The translations under genes were made by a program, and so were the position numbers. A stretch of DNA of 64,000 nucleotides from Wurfbainia villosa (lineage: Eukaryota; Streptophyta; Magnoliopsida; Zingiberales; Zingiberaceae): NCBI GenBank assembly GCA_025175895.1, contig CM045989.1, forward strand, positions 130,647,272 to 130,711,271, written 5' to 3'. Under the pieces are notes generated by a model, which saw only the letters and a list, made by a program, of their open reading frames with translations, searched no databases and was not told the DNA's origin. Below are positions 1-11,260 of the stretch, one piece after another (the stretch's first letter is position 1; the number at the start of each line of letters is the position of its first letter).

Positions 1-427
1 AAGTTTAGTTTTAGATTTCCCTTTTCTATTGCATTGCATACATTTGTTTGATTTTAGTTTTGATTTCCATCACATTTAGAGTTAGGAATAGAAAAGAACT
101 TTGCTAGGCAAAAGTGAGACCCATATTAGTCTACACAGCAAAGTGTATGAACAAATTCGGGCCATGGTGCATAAAAGGGGCGAAAAAATAGGGACACATG
201 GCCTGGCCGTGTGTTTTCCCAAGGCCGTGCCCGATTGACCAGAGGCGCACACGGCCTGGCTGTGTGTTTTCACACGGCCGTGGTGCACAAGGTTAAAAGG
301 GGCGAGCCGTGTGTTTTCACCCCATTTGCGTCATGTGCTTCAAAAGTTCTTGCCCTAGCCGTGTGATTTCGCTTTCCCCTTCCTCTAGAAGCATTTCTAA
401 CCTCTAAAGAAGCCAAAAGGAGCAAGG

Positions 428-1340
428 ATGAGGAGGACCAAAATCGTAGCATCCCGATCCGGTGCCTCGGAGCGACGAACAAGAAGAGCCGACGCTCCTC
501 AAGCTCCGGAAGAGGGTAACGCCCTACCCCCTCTACTTTTTCGCAATAATGAACGTAGAGATAGGTACAATATGCTCTCTACTCATAAACTTACTGCTAC
601 TAGGAACTTAGATGAGGATTTGCTAGGATCTTTAGGTTTGTTGGGTGACATGCAAACCCTATTTACAAAAATAGGGTGGGAAGAGATTATGGGAATAAGA
701 CACCTAACCTACCCTAGGATAGTTTTGGAATTTTTGAGTTCTGTAGAGACGGAAGTTTTAATGGGTAGAGAGAGCGAGGAGGGTAGGATAACTTTTAGGC
801 TTTTTAACATAGAGCATGAGTGGACCCTTCACCAATGGAACTCATGCTTTGGCTTGCCAAGCGGGGGAGAGAGAAGGACCCCTATTGGGTTCAACTCTCG
901 GGAATGTTGGACTGAGTTGACGGGGGAGCATGCTTATGACCCTTCTAGGGCCAAAGCGTCGCACCTCCAAAACTGTCTTTCGATACCTTCACCGCGTCAT
1001 GGCCAATACTATATTTGGTCATGGGGAGAGTGACAGTGTAGTTAGAGCTAGCGAGCTGCTTTGCTTATGAGATATGCTATAAGAAAGAAGTAGCATCGAT
1101 GTGGGGTCCCACTTCATTAGACACTTAGTGAAGATGGACAAAGAAGCACGCGGAGAGATCAATGTGGGAGGCCTACTTACCCACATTTGTTAAAGGATGT
1201 GGTACGATTACACAACATTGGAGAGTATAGAGGGGAGTCCTAGGATCGACCTAGGAGTATGCATGGTCATTAAGATGATTGTAAGAGAAGGAGACTCCTT
1301 ATGCTTTGTAAGGAAAAATCTTACGACCCTTAGGCTCCCC
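428..1340 (+). pseudogene. ATHILA ORF-1-like protein, 5' half, broken
   Basis: Frame opens at ATG 428 and reads 201 codons to a stop at 1031-1033. The N terminus is basic (MRRTK, then Arg-rich). Around residues 55-140 it shows the pattern of the plant ATHILA ORF-1 family: a conserved LTYPRIVLEFLSS segment, then ITFRLFNIEHEW and CFGLPSGGERR. The role of this family is not established. Compared with the sister copy at 41960-41007 (minus strand), the frame shifts near position 973, just after LQN, so the last ~25 residues of the 201 are out of frame. Further on, the true frame has TGA in place of a conserved Trp, plus TAA codons, and is then cut at 1340 by the copia insertion. The frame resumes at 10640. 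Non-functional in this copy. Confidence 0.75.
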
Positions 1341-3483
1341 TGTTAGTAATATATGAGAGATGTCCTAAGGCAATCGCCTTATGTATGAACCATTTATATG
1401 ATAAATGAAGATTCACTATTTGAGTATACATGTTTAATGTATTTGATTGGATCTTAAACTCATTTACTGAATGCCCACGATACGATTCACAGCATGAGAG
1501 AATTTGTGATTGGATCACAACTAGTGAGTATCTCTACATGTGTAATTGTGATGTATCGGAATTATCCCTAGTCGATGAATTGATGGATTTGGACACCATC
1601 AATTCTGTCGAGACTAGCATGAGGTATACTCCTTGGTGTATCCAAGCAGCTGATTCTCACTGGCTGGAGACATAGTGATGTCCGGAGTTAATCGTGGATG
1701 CTAGTTATGGTAACTAGTTCATTGGAGTGACCAGCCGTAAGACTTCATATGGTTCTCTGCATATATAGATATGTCAATGAAGTTCTTACTGTGGCTTAAG
1801 TGCGATGTTCCTTTGACTTGCGGTATTCAAGTCATCTTGATCATGGAGACTTATGCTTTGACATCTTAAGCAAACATCTCTAAGGAGATGTGGACCCGGG
1901 ATGATTGGGTATAAGTCGAAGTGATCAAGGTGTTTGAATAGCCTATAAAGGATTCACCACTCGAGGAGATGTATACCCATGGCCTCTCGTCGGATTGTTA
2001 CTAAAGTCTTTGGCCAAAGCATTACATGTTTAGAGTAAAGTACTCTTCGATACATGTGGAGTAACTAGAATCCGTAGGACGAGGAAATGATACTTGGGCT
2101 AGGTGTGACGTAGTCAGCCTAGTGGGGACTGACACAATAGACCATGTCCTGAACCAAGTGGGTATAAGATGAGTGAAGGGAATGGGGCACGATTCATTCG
2201 AGCTATGAAGGGTTTCGTAAAATAGTTCGATCAACCGCTGATCTTTTCTTAATTGGGGATCATGATGTACTACTAGGTGCCACTCATGATCGTTCTATAA
2301 TTAATGGTTAATTATAGACGGCCAACATAAACCGAGAACCTATTTGGTCACACGCACAACGAGTGTAATCCAAAGGATTTAAAACGAGCTTGAGAATGGG
2401 ATTCTCAGTTCGAGAGAAACTATGTTTGGTTGGACCAAACATAAAGCGAGCATGAAATTGTTTCAGTCGCAATGGAAGCGTGGATGGGCAGTGTCTTATG
2501 AAGACATAATGGATGGACCAAAATGGTTTGGTTCTAATCCAATGGATGAGAATAAACCAAAGGGTTTGGTTTATATTAAACGAATGAACCAAAGGTTGGT
2601 TCGGTTCGTTTTAACTTAAAATAAACCATCATGGTTTGGTTTATTTTAACTTATCTTAATGGAGCGGGTTAACGGGCTTTATGGATATGATCCATTAACC
2701 ATTAAGAGAATTAGTTCTCTATAAAAGTGGGCTTAAGGGATTGTTAAACCCTAACTAATCCAATCATCTCCTCCAACCGGCGTCGCCCAGGCTTTCCTTC
2801 CTCGCCGCCGGCGTCGGGCTGCTGCTGGAAGAGTTCGGCGATCCTCCTTAGGTTTGGCATCAAGGTAAGCACTTGGCTTCCTTTGTTGGCCGGGCGCCTA
2901 TCCTCCACCAAGCTGTCCAGTTTTCTGGACAGCTTCTTCTCCTCTCGTCGGAGCGTCGTTTGGACGACGGTTAGTGCTCCGACAGCGGCTAACATACCGG
3001 GGATTTGATCTCTGGTAATCCTCTGAGGTGGAGGACGAAGGATTCGTCAAACGGTTGACGAATACCTCTCCGGAGAAGCGAGTTTTGAGAACTCGTTTTA
3101 GATCCGAATTTGGATTCGGATCGTGATCATCTCTCGATCACGTCGTCTTCAACACGAGGCTAGTAACCCGTACGAAGACGAAGCTCGTGACTTAGCGAAG
3201 TCATCCCGAGGAGCTCGGCGTGGATACGGATAGAGACGATTCTTACGAGGATCGTTCCGGTTGATGCCGTTCCCGCTACACGTCATACGGAAGGTATAAC
3301 GTAGTTTAATTTCCTTTTATCGCAATTTTAATTTACGGTTATGTCTACACTTGTTGTAATAGCATGCGTGTGTTGTGTGTGTTGTAATAAATAGGAGTAT
3401 TTATTATTTTTATTGCTTCCGCTGTGCTCATGTTTGCGAAACATGATCGAACACACACACGCCGCGGTGCCGGAAACCCAACA
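1341..3483 (+). repeat. 5' LTR of copia B (2143 bp)
   Basis: Starts TGTTAGTAATATATGAGAG and ends GGAAACCCAACA. A TATA box (TATAAAA, 2720-2726) lies before a conserved GTTAAACCCTAA leader, the likely transcription start region. About 1.0-1.1 kb in, the sequence is rich in AACCAAA/TTTGGTT repeats (2420-2650). Relative to the 3' LTR it lacks about 60 bp near 2774 and differs at many places by 1-6 base gaps rather than substitutions. Confidence 0.95.
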
Positions 3484-3484
3484 G

Positions 3485-3496
3485 TGGTATCAGAGC
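3485..3496 (+). promoter_or_regulatory. Primer-binding site, tRNA-iMet type
   Basis: TGGTATCAGAGC begins one base after the 5' LTR end at 3483. This is the standard plant copia minus-strand primer site, complementary to the 3' end of initiator Met tRNA. Confidence 0.95.
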
Positions 3497-4850
3497 CCAG
3501 GTTGTGTTTCGACATAATCGTAAAAATGGTTTTGCGATAATCATAATGTATTTCTGGAAGTTTTCTAAATTTTGGAAATTTAGAAGTATTTATGGAAATT
3601 TTTCAATTTTGGAAAGTCTAGAAGTATTTATGGAAATCTTCCACTTTTGGAAAGTTGGAAGTATTTATGGAAATTGATATTTTCCATAAATAAAATATTT
3701 GATTAGATTCTGGAAATTTGTTTCCTAATTTAATCATGATTTGATTTGGGAAATCAAATCTTAAAATATTTAATTTCCATAAGTAGTTTTAATGATTTAG
3801 GAAATTGGTTTCCTAAATAGATTTTCCTTAATCAAATAATTCCATGAATAAAATATGTGATTAGATTTGGAAATTTGTTTCCTAATTTAATTATGATTTG
3901 ATTTGGAGAATCAAATCTTAAACATATTTTATTTCCATAAATAGTTATGACATATAAGGAAATTATATACATGACATAATTGTATGCCATGTAATTGCAT
4001 TAGATGCATAACATTATGCCATGCGTGTCGTGACATGTAGATGTATGCCATGTATGCCATGCCATGTAGATAATAGTTATTTGCATGCAAAGAGGATGAG
4101 ACATAAAAATCCTTAATCAATATTAAAGCCTACACCTTCCATTAATATGGTTAGAACCAGAGTTCTGTTTCTTGTTTGGGTTGTTGGACTCTCTCCAAGC
4201 CCGGCTCGAACCTAAATATGTTCAAACCATGGAATAGTTTAATACTAATATGGTAAGAGTCAGAGGTCAATCGTTAGCTTTGGTTGTTGGACTCTCTCCA
4301 AGCTGGGCTAATTGGTTGAATGCGCTCTAACCATATTAAAACTATGTCCCGATTAATGGGTTGGCTTTAACCTGGAGCATCGGCTTGTTGGACTCTCTCC
4401 AAGGTCGATGTAAAGGGAGGTGAAGTTGGGTGCTATGCATATGATGCATACGTGTTAATGTGTTAACAACCCGATGTATGTGTGAACATTCAATTAGTTG
4501 ATAGCACATTGTGATAGTTGCATATACGTGATATGCAATCGGTATAGTTGATACCTACCGTCGTAGTTATGAATGGCTTGTTGGACTCTCTCCAAGGTTG
4601 TTCATAACTATGATGGATATCAGCCCATTCGGAGATGGACCTACGATCTCCAGAAGTGATTTTGGGGTTTTTGAAATTCGAAAAATGAATGGGATTTATA
4701 AATGTATATTGATGCATTTTAAAATCATTTTCTCATATATGCTCGTTTTGTATTTCTAGGTCAATAAATTGATCATGATGTGTTTGAATTTATGCTTCCA
4801 TTTTGGATTCAAATAAATTGACTGGGCCGAACTTCTTGGACTAGCTTAGA
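3497..4850 (+). other. Untranslated leader of copia B with repeats
   Basis: About 1.35 kb between primer site and gag with no long reading frame. It holds a short tandem array built on TTTATGGAAATT (about 3550-3680), a duplicated block around CAAATCTTAAA and TTTCCATAA (about 3713-3790 and 3870-3945), ATGCCATG repeats (about 3985-4070), and four copies of TTGTTGGACTCTCTCCAAG at 4181-4199, 4284-4302, 4385-4403 and 4578-4596. In an LTR retrotransposon this region normally carries packaging and dimerisation signals; the repeats may be such signals, but that is inference. Confidence 0.6.
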
Positions 4851-5519
4851 AACTTGAGAATTGTTCTCAAGGTGGAAAAGCTTGCGTATGTCCTCGAAGC
4901 ACCTCTTCCCGCCCATCCTAGTGACAATGCAACTCTGGACCAATTGTTGGCCTATCAGAAACATGTGAGTGATTCTGAATAAATGAGTTGCATCATGCTA
5001 GCCGCGATGGAACCCAAGCTACGAAAGCAGCATGAGCATATGGATGCTCATATCGTAGTCCTTCATCTTTGTGAGTTGGTTGATGAGCAAGTGAGATTCG
5101 AAAGGTTCGAAGTCTCAAAGCTCCTCTTCACCTCTGAGATGCTAGGAGGTTCATCTGTGGTACTGCTCAATATGCTGAAGACTGTGGAGTCTTCTGAGAA
5201 GCATGAGCAGGAGACGGTGCTGTTAGTTGATTCCTCGAAGAAAGGTTCTAAGAGGAAGTCAAAGGAACAGCAGAAGGGAAAGAAGAGAAGGGCTAAGAAG
5301 GTAGAACTAGCACAAAAGGAAACTTGCCATCATTATGGCAAGGAGAGCCATTTACGAAGAAAGTACAAGATTTATCTTGAGTCCGTGAAAAAAAATAAGG
5401 CATCGGATGCCCCATCTTCTTCAGATATCTTCGTTATTGATTGTCATTCTATTTCCTCGACACTTGGGTATTCGACATCGGGTGTGGCTCACATATATGT
5501 AATGACATACATGGGCTAA
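4850..5519 (+). pseudogene. gag of copia B, internally deleted
   Basis: Codes in pieces for an Angela-type Gag, the capsid/nucleocapsid protein that packages element RNA. Upstream of the only long frame (4983-5519) the sequence still translates to the family's LAYVLEAPLP segment (about 4880), followed by a stop near 4979. The long frame starts at LAAMEPKLRKQHEHMDA and runs to about residue 65. It then jumps directly to LLNMLKT, so roughly 70 residues of the capsid domain appear deleted. A Lys-rich stretch follows. The nucleocapsid knuckle reads CHHYGKESHLRRK: one spacer Cys has become Tyr and the final Cys is lost, so zinc binding is unlikely. The protease region after it is unrecognisable at its catalytic Asp-Thr/Ser-Gly. 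Confidence 0.85.
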
Positions 5520-5758
5520 GGAATAGAAGAAGACTGCCAAGGGAGAGTCAAATTTACGTGTTGGGAATGAAGCAAAGGTCCGCACTCGCCATCTAACGTA
5601 TTTGTTGAAACTCCTCGCAGACTTGTCTTAGAACCGACAATTGCTTTTATATTCCTTTGTTGATAAAGAACATCATTTCTATTTCTTGTTTAAATAGAAA
5701 TGGTTTCCATTTGACGCTTAGTAACAATTGTTGTTACATAACTTTGAATGGGGGTTCT

Positions 5759-6760
5759 TTATGGACCGAACTTTAAGCAATGGTGTTTATACGCTGGACG
5801 ATTCCAAAGGACATTTTCAATATCGGGAGCAACAAGAGTGCTCGAAAGGATAATCAAATAGACTCTACATGTGGCATTGTCGCTTGGCCATATAAGCAAG
5901 AAACGCATGTCCGAATTACACCGATGTGGAATTCGAATCGCTTGAATTGGATTCATACGATACATGAATCATGCTTAAAAGGCAAGATGACTAAGTTACC
6001 TTTACGAAAAGGTGAACGAGTGGGAGAGTTACTAGGTCTAGTACATACCGATGTATGTGACCTATGTCAACTCAAGCATTAGGAGGCTATAGCTACTTCA
6101 TTACCTTCACCGATGATCACTACTACTTGGGTATGTGTTCCTTGATGAAACACAAGTCCAAGCCTTTGAAAGGTTCAAAGAATTCAGAAATGAAGTAGAG
6201 AAACAACATGACAAGAGTATTAAAATACTTCGATCGGATCGAGGTGGTGAATACTTAAGTCAAGAGTTTCTTGATTATCTAAGAGACAATGGCATATTGT
6301 CTCAATGGACTCCGCCATATACACCACAAAGATAATGGTGTATCCGAGAGGCGAATCGACCTCTTGTTGGACATGGTCGTCAATGATGAATCATGCGACT
6401 CTTCCCAAGTCCTTTGGGGTTATGCACTTCGCATACCGCTTACTTGTTAAATGTAATGCCTACCAAGGTAGTCTCAACTACTCCATATGAGATATGGAAT
6501 AGTAAGAAACCTCATGTATCTTACTTGAAGATATGGGGTTGTCCTCGCTTATGTGAAGCGGATCAGACGTATTAAACCGGATGCTAAGTCCGATAAATGT
6601 CTATTTATTGATACCCTAAGGAAACAAGGGGTTACTAATTCTATCATCCCGTGGAACAAAAGGTGTTTGTTTCAAGGCGTGTTTCTAGAGAAAGAGTTTC
6701 TCTTGCAAGAAAACAAAGGGAGTGTCGCGAGCTTGAGGAGGCTCGAGAGACTCAAATAGA
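5759..6760 (+). pseudogene. Integrase domain of copia B, frameshifted
   Basis: Remnants of the DDE integrase that inserts element cDNA into chromosomes. Separate frames carry, in order, the post-zinc-finger segment ending GERVGELLGLVHTDVCD (about 5985-6060), the core with LRSDRGGEYLSQEFLDYL holding the second catalytic Asp (6135-6335), the NGVSER/LLDM segment shifted to another frame at 6335-6370, and the VVSTTPYEIWNSKKP and YLKIWGC motifs (6393-6575). The domain then runs towards the chromodomain-free C terminus (6553-6759, ending FLEKEFLLQENKGS). Amino-acid motifs are close to the lineage consensus although the frame changes about every 200 bases, which suggests loss by small indels. Confidence 0.9.
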
Positions 6761-6889
6761 CATTAATGAGATACCGGTGAGCACAACAAATGACAACTCA
6801 TAGTGATGAGCAATCCGACCTATTATAACACCACATCTTCAGATCCGTAGAACACGCAATATTCCCGAGAGATATGGATTTCGTGAAGT

Positions 6890-7675
6890 TTAATCGAACG
6901 ACGTGTTACTCATTGATGATGAGGAGCCTACCAGCTTATGAAGAAGTGCCGACAAGTTCAGAAGGGATAAGTGGCTTGGTGCCATGAAGTCGAAATGGAT
7001 TCCATGTAAAAACCAAGTTCGAACTCGTCGACTCCACCAAGGCATAAAGCCTATAGGGTGCAAGTGGGTTTTCAAGAAGAAAACCGACATGGATGGTAAT
7101 GTGATTACCTATAAGGTTAGATTGGTAAAGGATATCGCCAAAACAAGGTGTTGATTATGACGAAACCTATTACTTTGTAGCTATGCTTAAATCCATTCGG
7201 ATGCTCTGGCCATAGCACTCATTATGATTATGAGATATGGCAGATGGATGTGAAAACAGCTTTCCTTAATGGAAACCTGCTCGAGGACGTGTATATGATA
7301 CAGCCTGAGGGTTTCACATCGGTTGATAAAACCAAGGTATGCAAATTGCGACGATCCATTTATGGATTGAAGCAAGCATCCAGGAGCTGGAATATCCGTT
7401 TTGATGAGACAATCAAAAGGTTTGATTTCTCACAAAATCCAGACGAACCTTGTGTGTACAAGAAGGTTAGTGGGAGTGCAGTCGTGTTCCTAGTATTGTA
7501 TGTCGATGACATATTACTTATAGGAAACGATGTGTCAATCTTACAGTCAGTTAAGGTTTGGTTATCCAAGACATTCTCCATGAAAGACCTGGGAGAAGCA
7601 ACCTACATCCTTGGGATTAAGATCTATAGAGATAGATCGAAATGGTTGCTTGGTCTTCATGATCTACATATATAG
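6890..7675 (+). pseudogene. Reverse transcriptase domain of copia B
   Basis: Copies element RNA into DNA. The longest intact frame (7244-7675) carries MDVKTAFLNGNL with the first catalytic Asp, SIYGLKQASRSWN, and FLVLYVDDILLIGND with the two catalytic Asp residues, followed by FSMKDLGEATYILGIKI. The upstream part (KPIGCKWVFKKKTDMDG, 7045-7095) lies in a different frame. A stop at 7673-7675 cuts the frame before the RNase H connection. All three active-site Asp residues are present, but no continuous polyprotein reaches them. Confidence 0.92.
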
Positions 7676-7733
7676 ACCGAAAAGTGCTAAAGAGGTTTAG
7701 CATGTCGGAATCCAAGAAAGGTTATCGCCCATC

Positions 7734-8395
7734 GTGCATGGGGTACACCTTTCAAGTCTATGTGTCCGCGCAGACGAAGACGAGAGGATTTGCATGAGTA
7801 AGATTCCCTATGCATCCGCAATAGGATCTATCATGTATGCTATGTTATGTACGAGGCCCGATGTATCGTATGCTCTGAGTGTCACGAGCAGATACCAGTC
7901 TGATCCAGGAATGGATCATTAAGCGGCTGTTAAGACGATCCTTAAGTACTTGAGAAGAACTAAGGATGTGTTCCTAATATATGGAGAAGGGTACATGGTG
8001 ATACGTGGGTATACGGATGCCAGATCCAGACAGACAAGGATGATTCCATGTCTTAGTCTGGGTATGTATTCACCTAGAATGGAGGCGCAATAAGTTGGAA
8101 AGGTTCCAAGCTTGACACTATAGCGGATTCTGCCACTAAGGCAGAATATGTTGCAGCTTTGGAAGCAGCAAAGGAAGTGGTTTGGATCAAGTAGTTCATC
8201 TATGAACTTGATGTGGTCTCATCAATGATCCAAACATGTGCTTCGCCGCTATCATCTTATCAGAGAGATCATCAGTAGGAACGAAATACAAATCGAGAAA
8301 ATTCCCACCGAAAGGAACTTAGCGGATCCTTTGACTAAAGCATTACCTCAAAGTAAGTTTGAGGGTCATGTTAGTGCTTATGGTATAGGATACCG
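7734..8395 (+). pseudogene. RNase H domain and polyprotein C terminus of copia B
   Basis: Degrades the RNA strand during element replication. Visible motifs are IPYASAIGSIMYAMLCTRPD (7803-7862), a YTDA segment near 8010, DSATKAEYVAALEAAKEVVW (about 8128-8187) and, near 8320, LADPLTKALPQ, the typical last motif before the 3' LTR. Stops at 7921 and near 8192, plus frame changes, break it. The coding region ends about 30 bp before the polypurine tract. Confidence 0.88.
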
Positions 8396-8410
8396 TAGCG
8401 ATTGGCATTA

Positions 8411-8425
8411 GGCCAAGTGGGAGTC
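8411..8425 (+). promoter_or_regulatory. Polypurine tract of copia B
   Basis: GGCCAAGTGGGAGTC directly precedes the TGTTAG start of the 3' LTR. This is the plus-strand primer position in copia elements. Confidence 0.85.
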
Positions 8426-10634
8426 TGTTAGTAATATATGAGAGATGTCCTAAGGCAATCGCCTTATGTATGAACCATTTATATGATAAATGAAGATTCA
8501 CTATTTGAGTATACATGTTTAATGTATTTGATTGGATCTTAAACTCATTTATGAATGCCCACGATACGATTCACACACAGATGAGAGAATTTGTGATTGG
8601 ATCACAACTAGTGAGTATCTCTACATGTGTAATTGTGATGTATCGGAATTATCCTAGTCGATGAATTGATGGATTTGGACACCATCAATTACGAGACTAG
8701 CACGAGGTATACTCCTTGGTGTATCCAAGCAGCTGATTCTCACTGGCTGGAGACATAGTGATGTCCGGAGTTAATCGTGGATGCTAGTTATGGTAACTAG
8801 TTCATTGGAGTGACCAGCCGTAAGACTTCATATGGTTCTCTGCATATATAGATATGTCAATGAAGTTCTTACTGTGGCTTAAGTGCGATGTTCCTTTGAC
8901 TTGCGGTATTCAAGTCATCTTGATCATGGAGACTTATGCTTTGACATCTTAAGCAAACATCTCCGAGGAGATGTGGACCCGGGATGATTGGGTATAAGTC
9001 GAAGTGATCGAAGGTGTTTGAATAGCCTATAAAGGATTCACCACTCCTTGCGAGGAGATGTATACCCATGGCCTCTCGTCGGATTGTTACTAAAGTCTTT
9101 GGCCAAAGCATTACATGTTTAGAGTAAAGTACTCTTCGATACATGTGGAGTAACTAGAATGTGGGGACGAGGAAATGATACTTGGGCTAGGTGTGACGTA
9201 GTCGACCTAGTGGGGTGACACAATAGACCATGTCCCAACCAAGTGGGTATAAGATGAGTGAAGGGAATGGGGCACGATTCATTCGAAGCTCTTGAAGGGT
9301 TTGAAATAGTTCGATCAACCGTTGATCTTTTCGGTTAATTGGGGATCATGATGTACTACTAGGTGCCACTCATGATCGTTCTATAATTAATGGTTAATTA
9401 TAGACGGCCAACATAAACCGAGAACCTATTTGGTCACACGCACAACGAGTGTAATCCAAAGGATTTAAAACGAGCTTGAGAATGAGATTCTCAGACCGAG
9501 AGAAACTATGTTTGGTTGGACCAAACATAAAGCGAGCATGAAATTGTTTCAGTCGCAATGGAAGCGTGGATGGGCCGTGTCTTATGAAGACATAATGGAT
9601 GGACCAAAATGGTTTGGTTCTAATCCAATGGATGAGAATAAACCAAAGGGTTTGGTTTATATTAAACGAATGAACCAAAGGTTGGTTCGGTTCGTTTTAA
9701 CTTAAAATAAACCATCATGGTTTGGTTTATTTTAACTTATCTTAATGGAGCGGGTTAACGGGCTTTATGGATATGATCCATTAACCATTAAGAGAATTAG
9801 TTCTCTATAAAAGTGGGCTTAAGGGATTGTTAAACCCTAACTAATCCAATCATCCAAACCCTAGCCGCCCAACACAAAGTTGCCGCCCAGCTTGTGTTGC
9901 CGCCCAGCCCCTAGCTCCTCCAACCGGCGTCCAGAAGGCGGCTTCCTTCCTCCTCGCCGGCGTCGAGCTGCTGCCGGAAGAGTTCCGGCGATCCTCCTTA
10001 GGTTTGGCATCAAGGTAAGCACTTGGCTTCCTTTGTTGGCCGGCGCCTATCTCCTCCACCAAGCTGTCCAGTTTTCTGGACAGCTTCTTCTCCTCTCGTC
10101 GGAGCGTCGTTTGGACGACGGTTAGTGCTCCGACAGCGGCTAACATACCGGGGATTTGATCTCCGGTAATCCTCTGAGGTGGAGGACGAAGGATTCGTCA
10201 AACGGTTGACGAATACCTCTCCGGAGAAGCGAGTTTTGAGAACTCGTTTTAGATCCGAATTTGGATTCGGATCGTGATCATCTCTCGATCACGTCGTCTT
10301 CAACACGAGGCTAGTAACCCGTACGAAGACGAAGCTCGTGACTTAGCGAAGTCATCCCGAGGAGCTCGGCGTGGATACGGATAGAGACGATTCTTACGAG
10401 GATCGTTCCGGTTGATGCCGTTCCCGCTACACGTCATACGGAAGGTATAACGTAGTTTAATTTCCTTTTATCGCAATTTTAATTTACGGTTATGTCTACA
10501 CTTGTTGTAATAGCATGCGTGTGTTGTGTGTGTTGTAATAAATAGGAGTATTTATTATTTTTATTGCTTCCGCTGTGCTCATGTTTGCGAAACATGATCG
10601 AACACACACACGCCGCGGTGCCGGAAACCCAACA
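8426..10634 (+). repeat. 3' LTR of copia B (2209 bp)
   Basis: Same ends as the 5' LTR; TATA box at 9806-9812. Carries about 60 bp (9853-9915) absent from the 5' LTR, including the inverted pair AACACAAAG / CTTGTGTT. Followed directly by the TCCCC duplication and by the interrupted A1 frame. Confidence 0.95.
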
Positions 10635-10639
10635 TCCCC

Positions 10640-11260
10640 GACCCAGATCGTACCACCATACGCGCCAACTGGCGCTTAGACCTGATAGTGGAGTCCCCTC
10701 CACATGAGGGACCATCCACATCATCACCCATCTCTCCACCTTTGTATCACTCTCCCTCCAGTCCACAGATGCATAGGAGCCCACCTAGTCCACGCCGACA
10801 TGAGCCTACACCTGCACCACCATCTTTTTCTACTTTTGAGCAGGATGCAGGTACATCGGCATATGATATCTCGGAGTTCCGATCGTGCCTCGACGACATT
10901 TACACTAAGCAGCAGACGCAGAGGCAGCGATGGGAGGAGCAGAGCACCTACTAGTAGGCAGAGTTCCAAGGATTCCAGGAGCATTTCCAGCTGGCTGAGG
11001 AGTTCTACGATGAGGCCCACATATACTTCCAGGAGGAGGCTGCTCATCGCCAGGATGAGGCCGCCTACAGCAGGGAGATGCGACAGCATATGCACGCCCA
11101 GCAGGCATAGTGGGCTAGGGAGGAGGAGCACCGAGCAGCCGCTGCATCCACCAGTTCCCAGATAGACCACATATATATGTGGCATCAGCGGCAGGTTCTC
11201 CCAGGATCCAGAGATGCCCAGGCTCCCAGACTTTCCACCTCGTCCACCATATTAGAGGTA
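10640..11260 (+). pseudogene. ATHILA ORF-1-like protein of A1, 3' half
   Basis: Continuation of the frame cut at 1340. It starts in a proline-rich linker (LIVESPPHEGPSTSSPI, then Pro/Ser/His-rich to about 10830). A predicted helical, Gln/Glu-rich tail follows (AGTSAYDISEFR, then QQTQRQRWEEQ) and ends near 11260. A TAG at 10952-10954 interrupts the tail. The sister copy at 41040-40450 (minus strand) has the same layout. The proline-rich linker and coiled-coil-like tail would suit a structural or RNA-binding partner of Gag, but no such role is known. Confidence 0.65.

Larger units (their letters stand above)
1341..10634 (+). mobile_element. Complete Angela-like Ty1/copia element (family B)
   Basis: Both LTRs are present (1341-3483 and 8426-10634), with TG...CA ends and the same 5-bp duplication TCCCC at 1336-1340 and 10635-10639. 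A tRNA-iMet primer site follows the 5' LTR and a polypurine tract precedes the 3' LTR. Internal order is gag, protease remnant, integrase, reverse transcriptase, RNase H, which defines Ty1/copia; motif choice resembles the Angela/BARE lineage. The polyprotein is broken by many small insertions and deletions, and gag has lost an internal block. It sits in the ATHILA ORF-1-like frame of A1. The same LTR occurs as solo copies at 28813-31121 and 59772-61990, both in the opposite orientation. Confidence 0.95.

Noticed and set aside
4181..4596. CRISPR-like regularly spaced repeats
   Set aside because: Only four short copies in a retrotransposon leader of a plant genome; no cas genes and no spacer-like length control.
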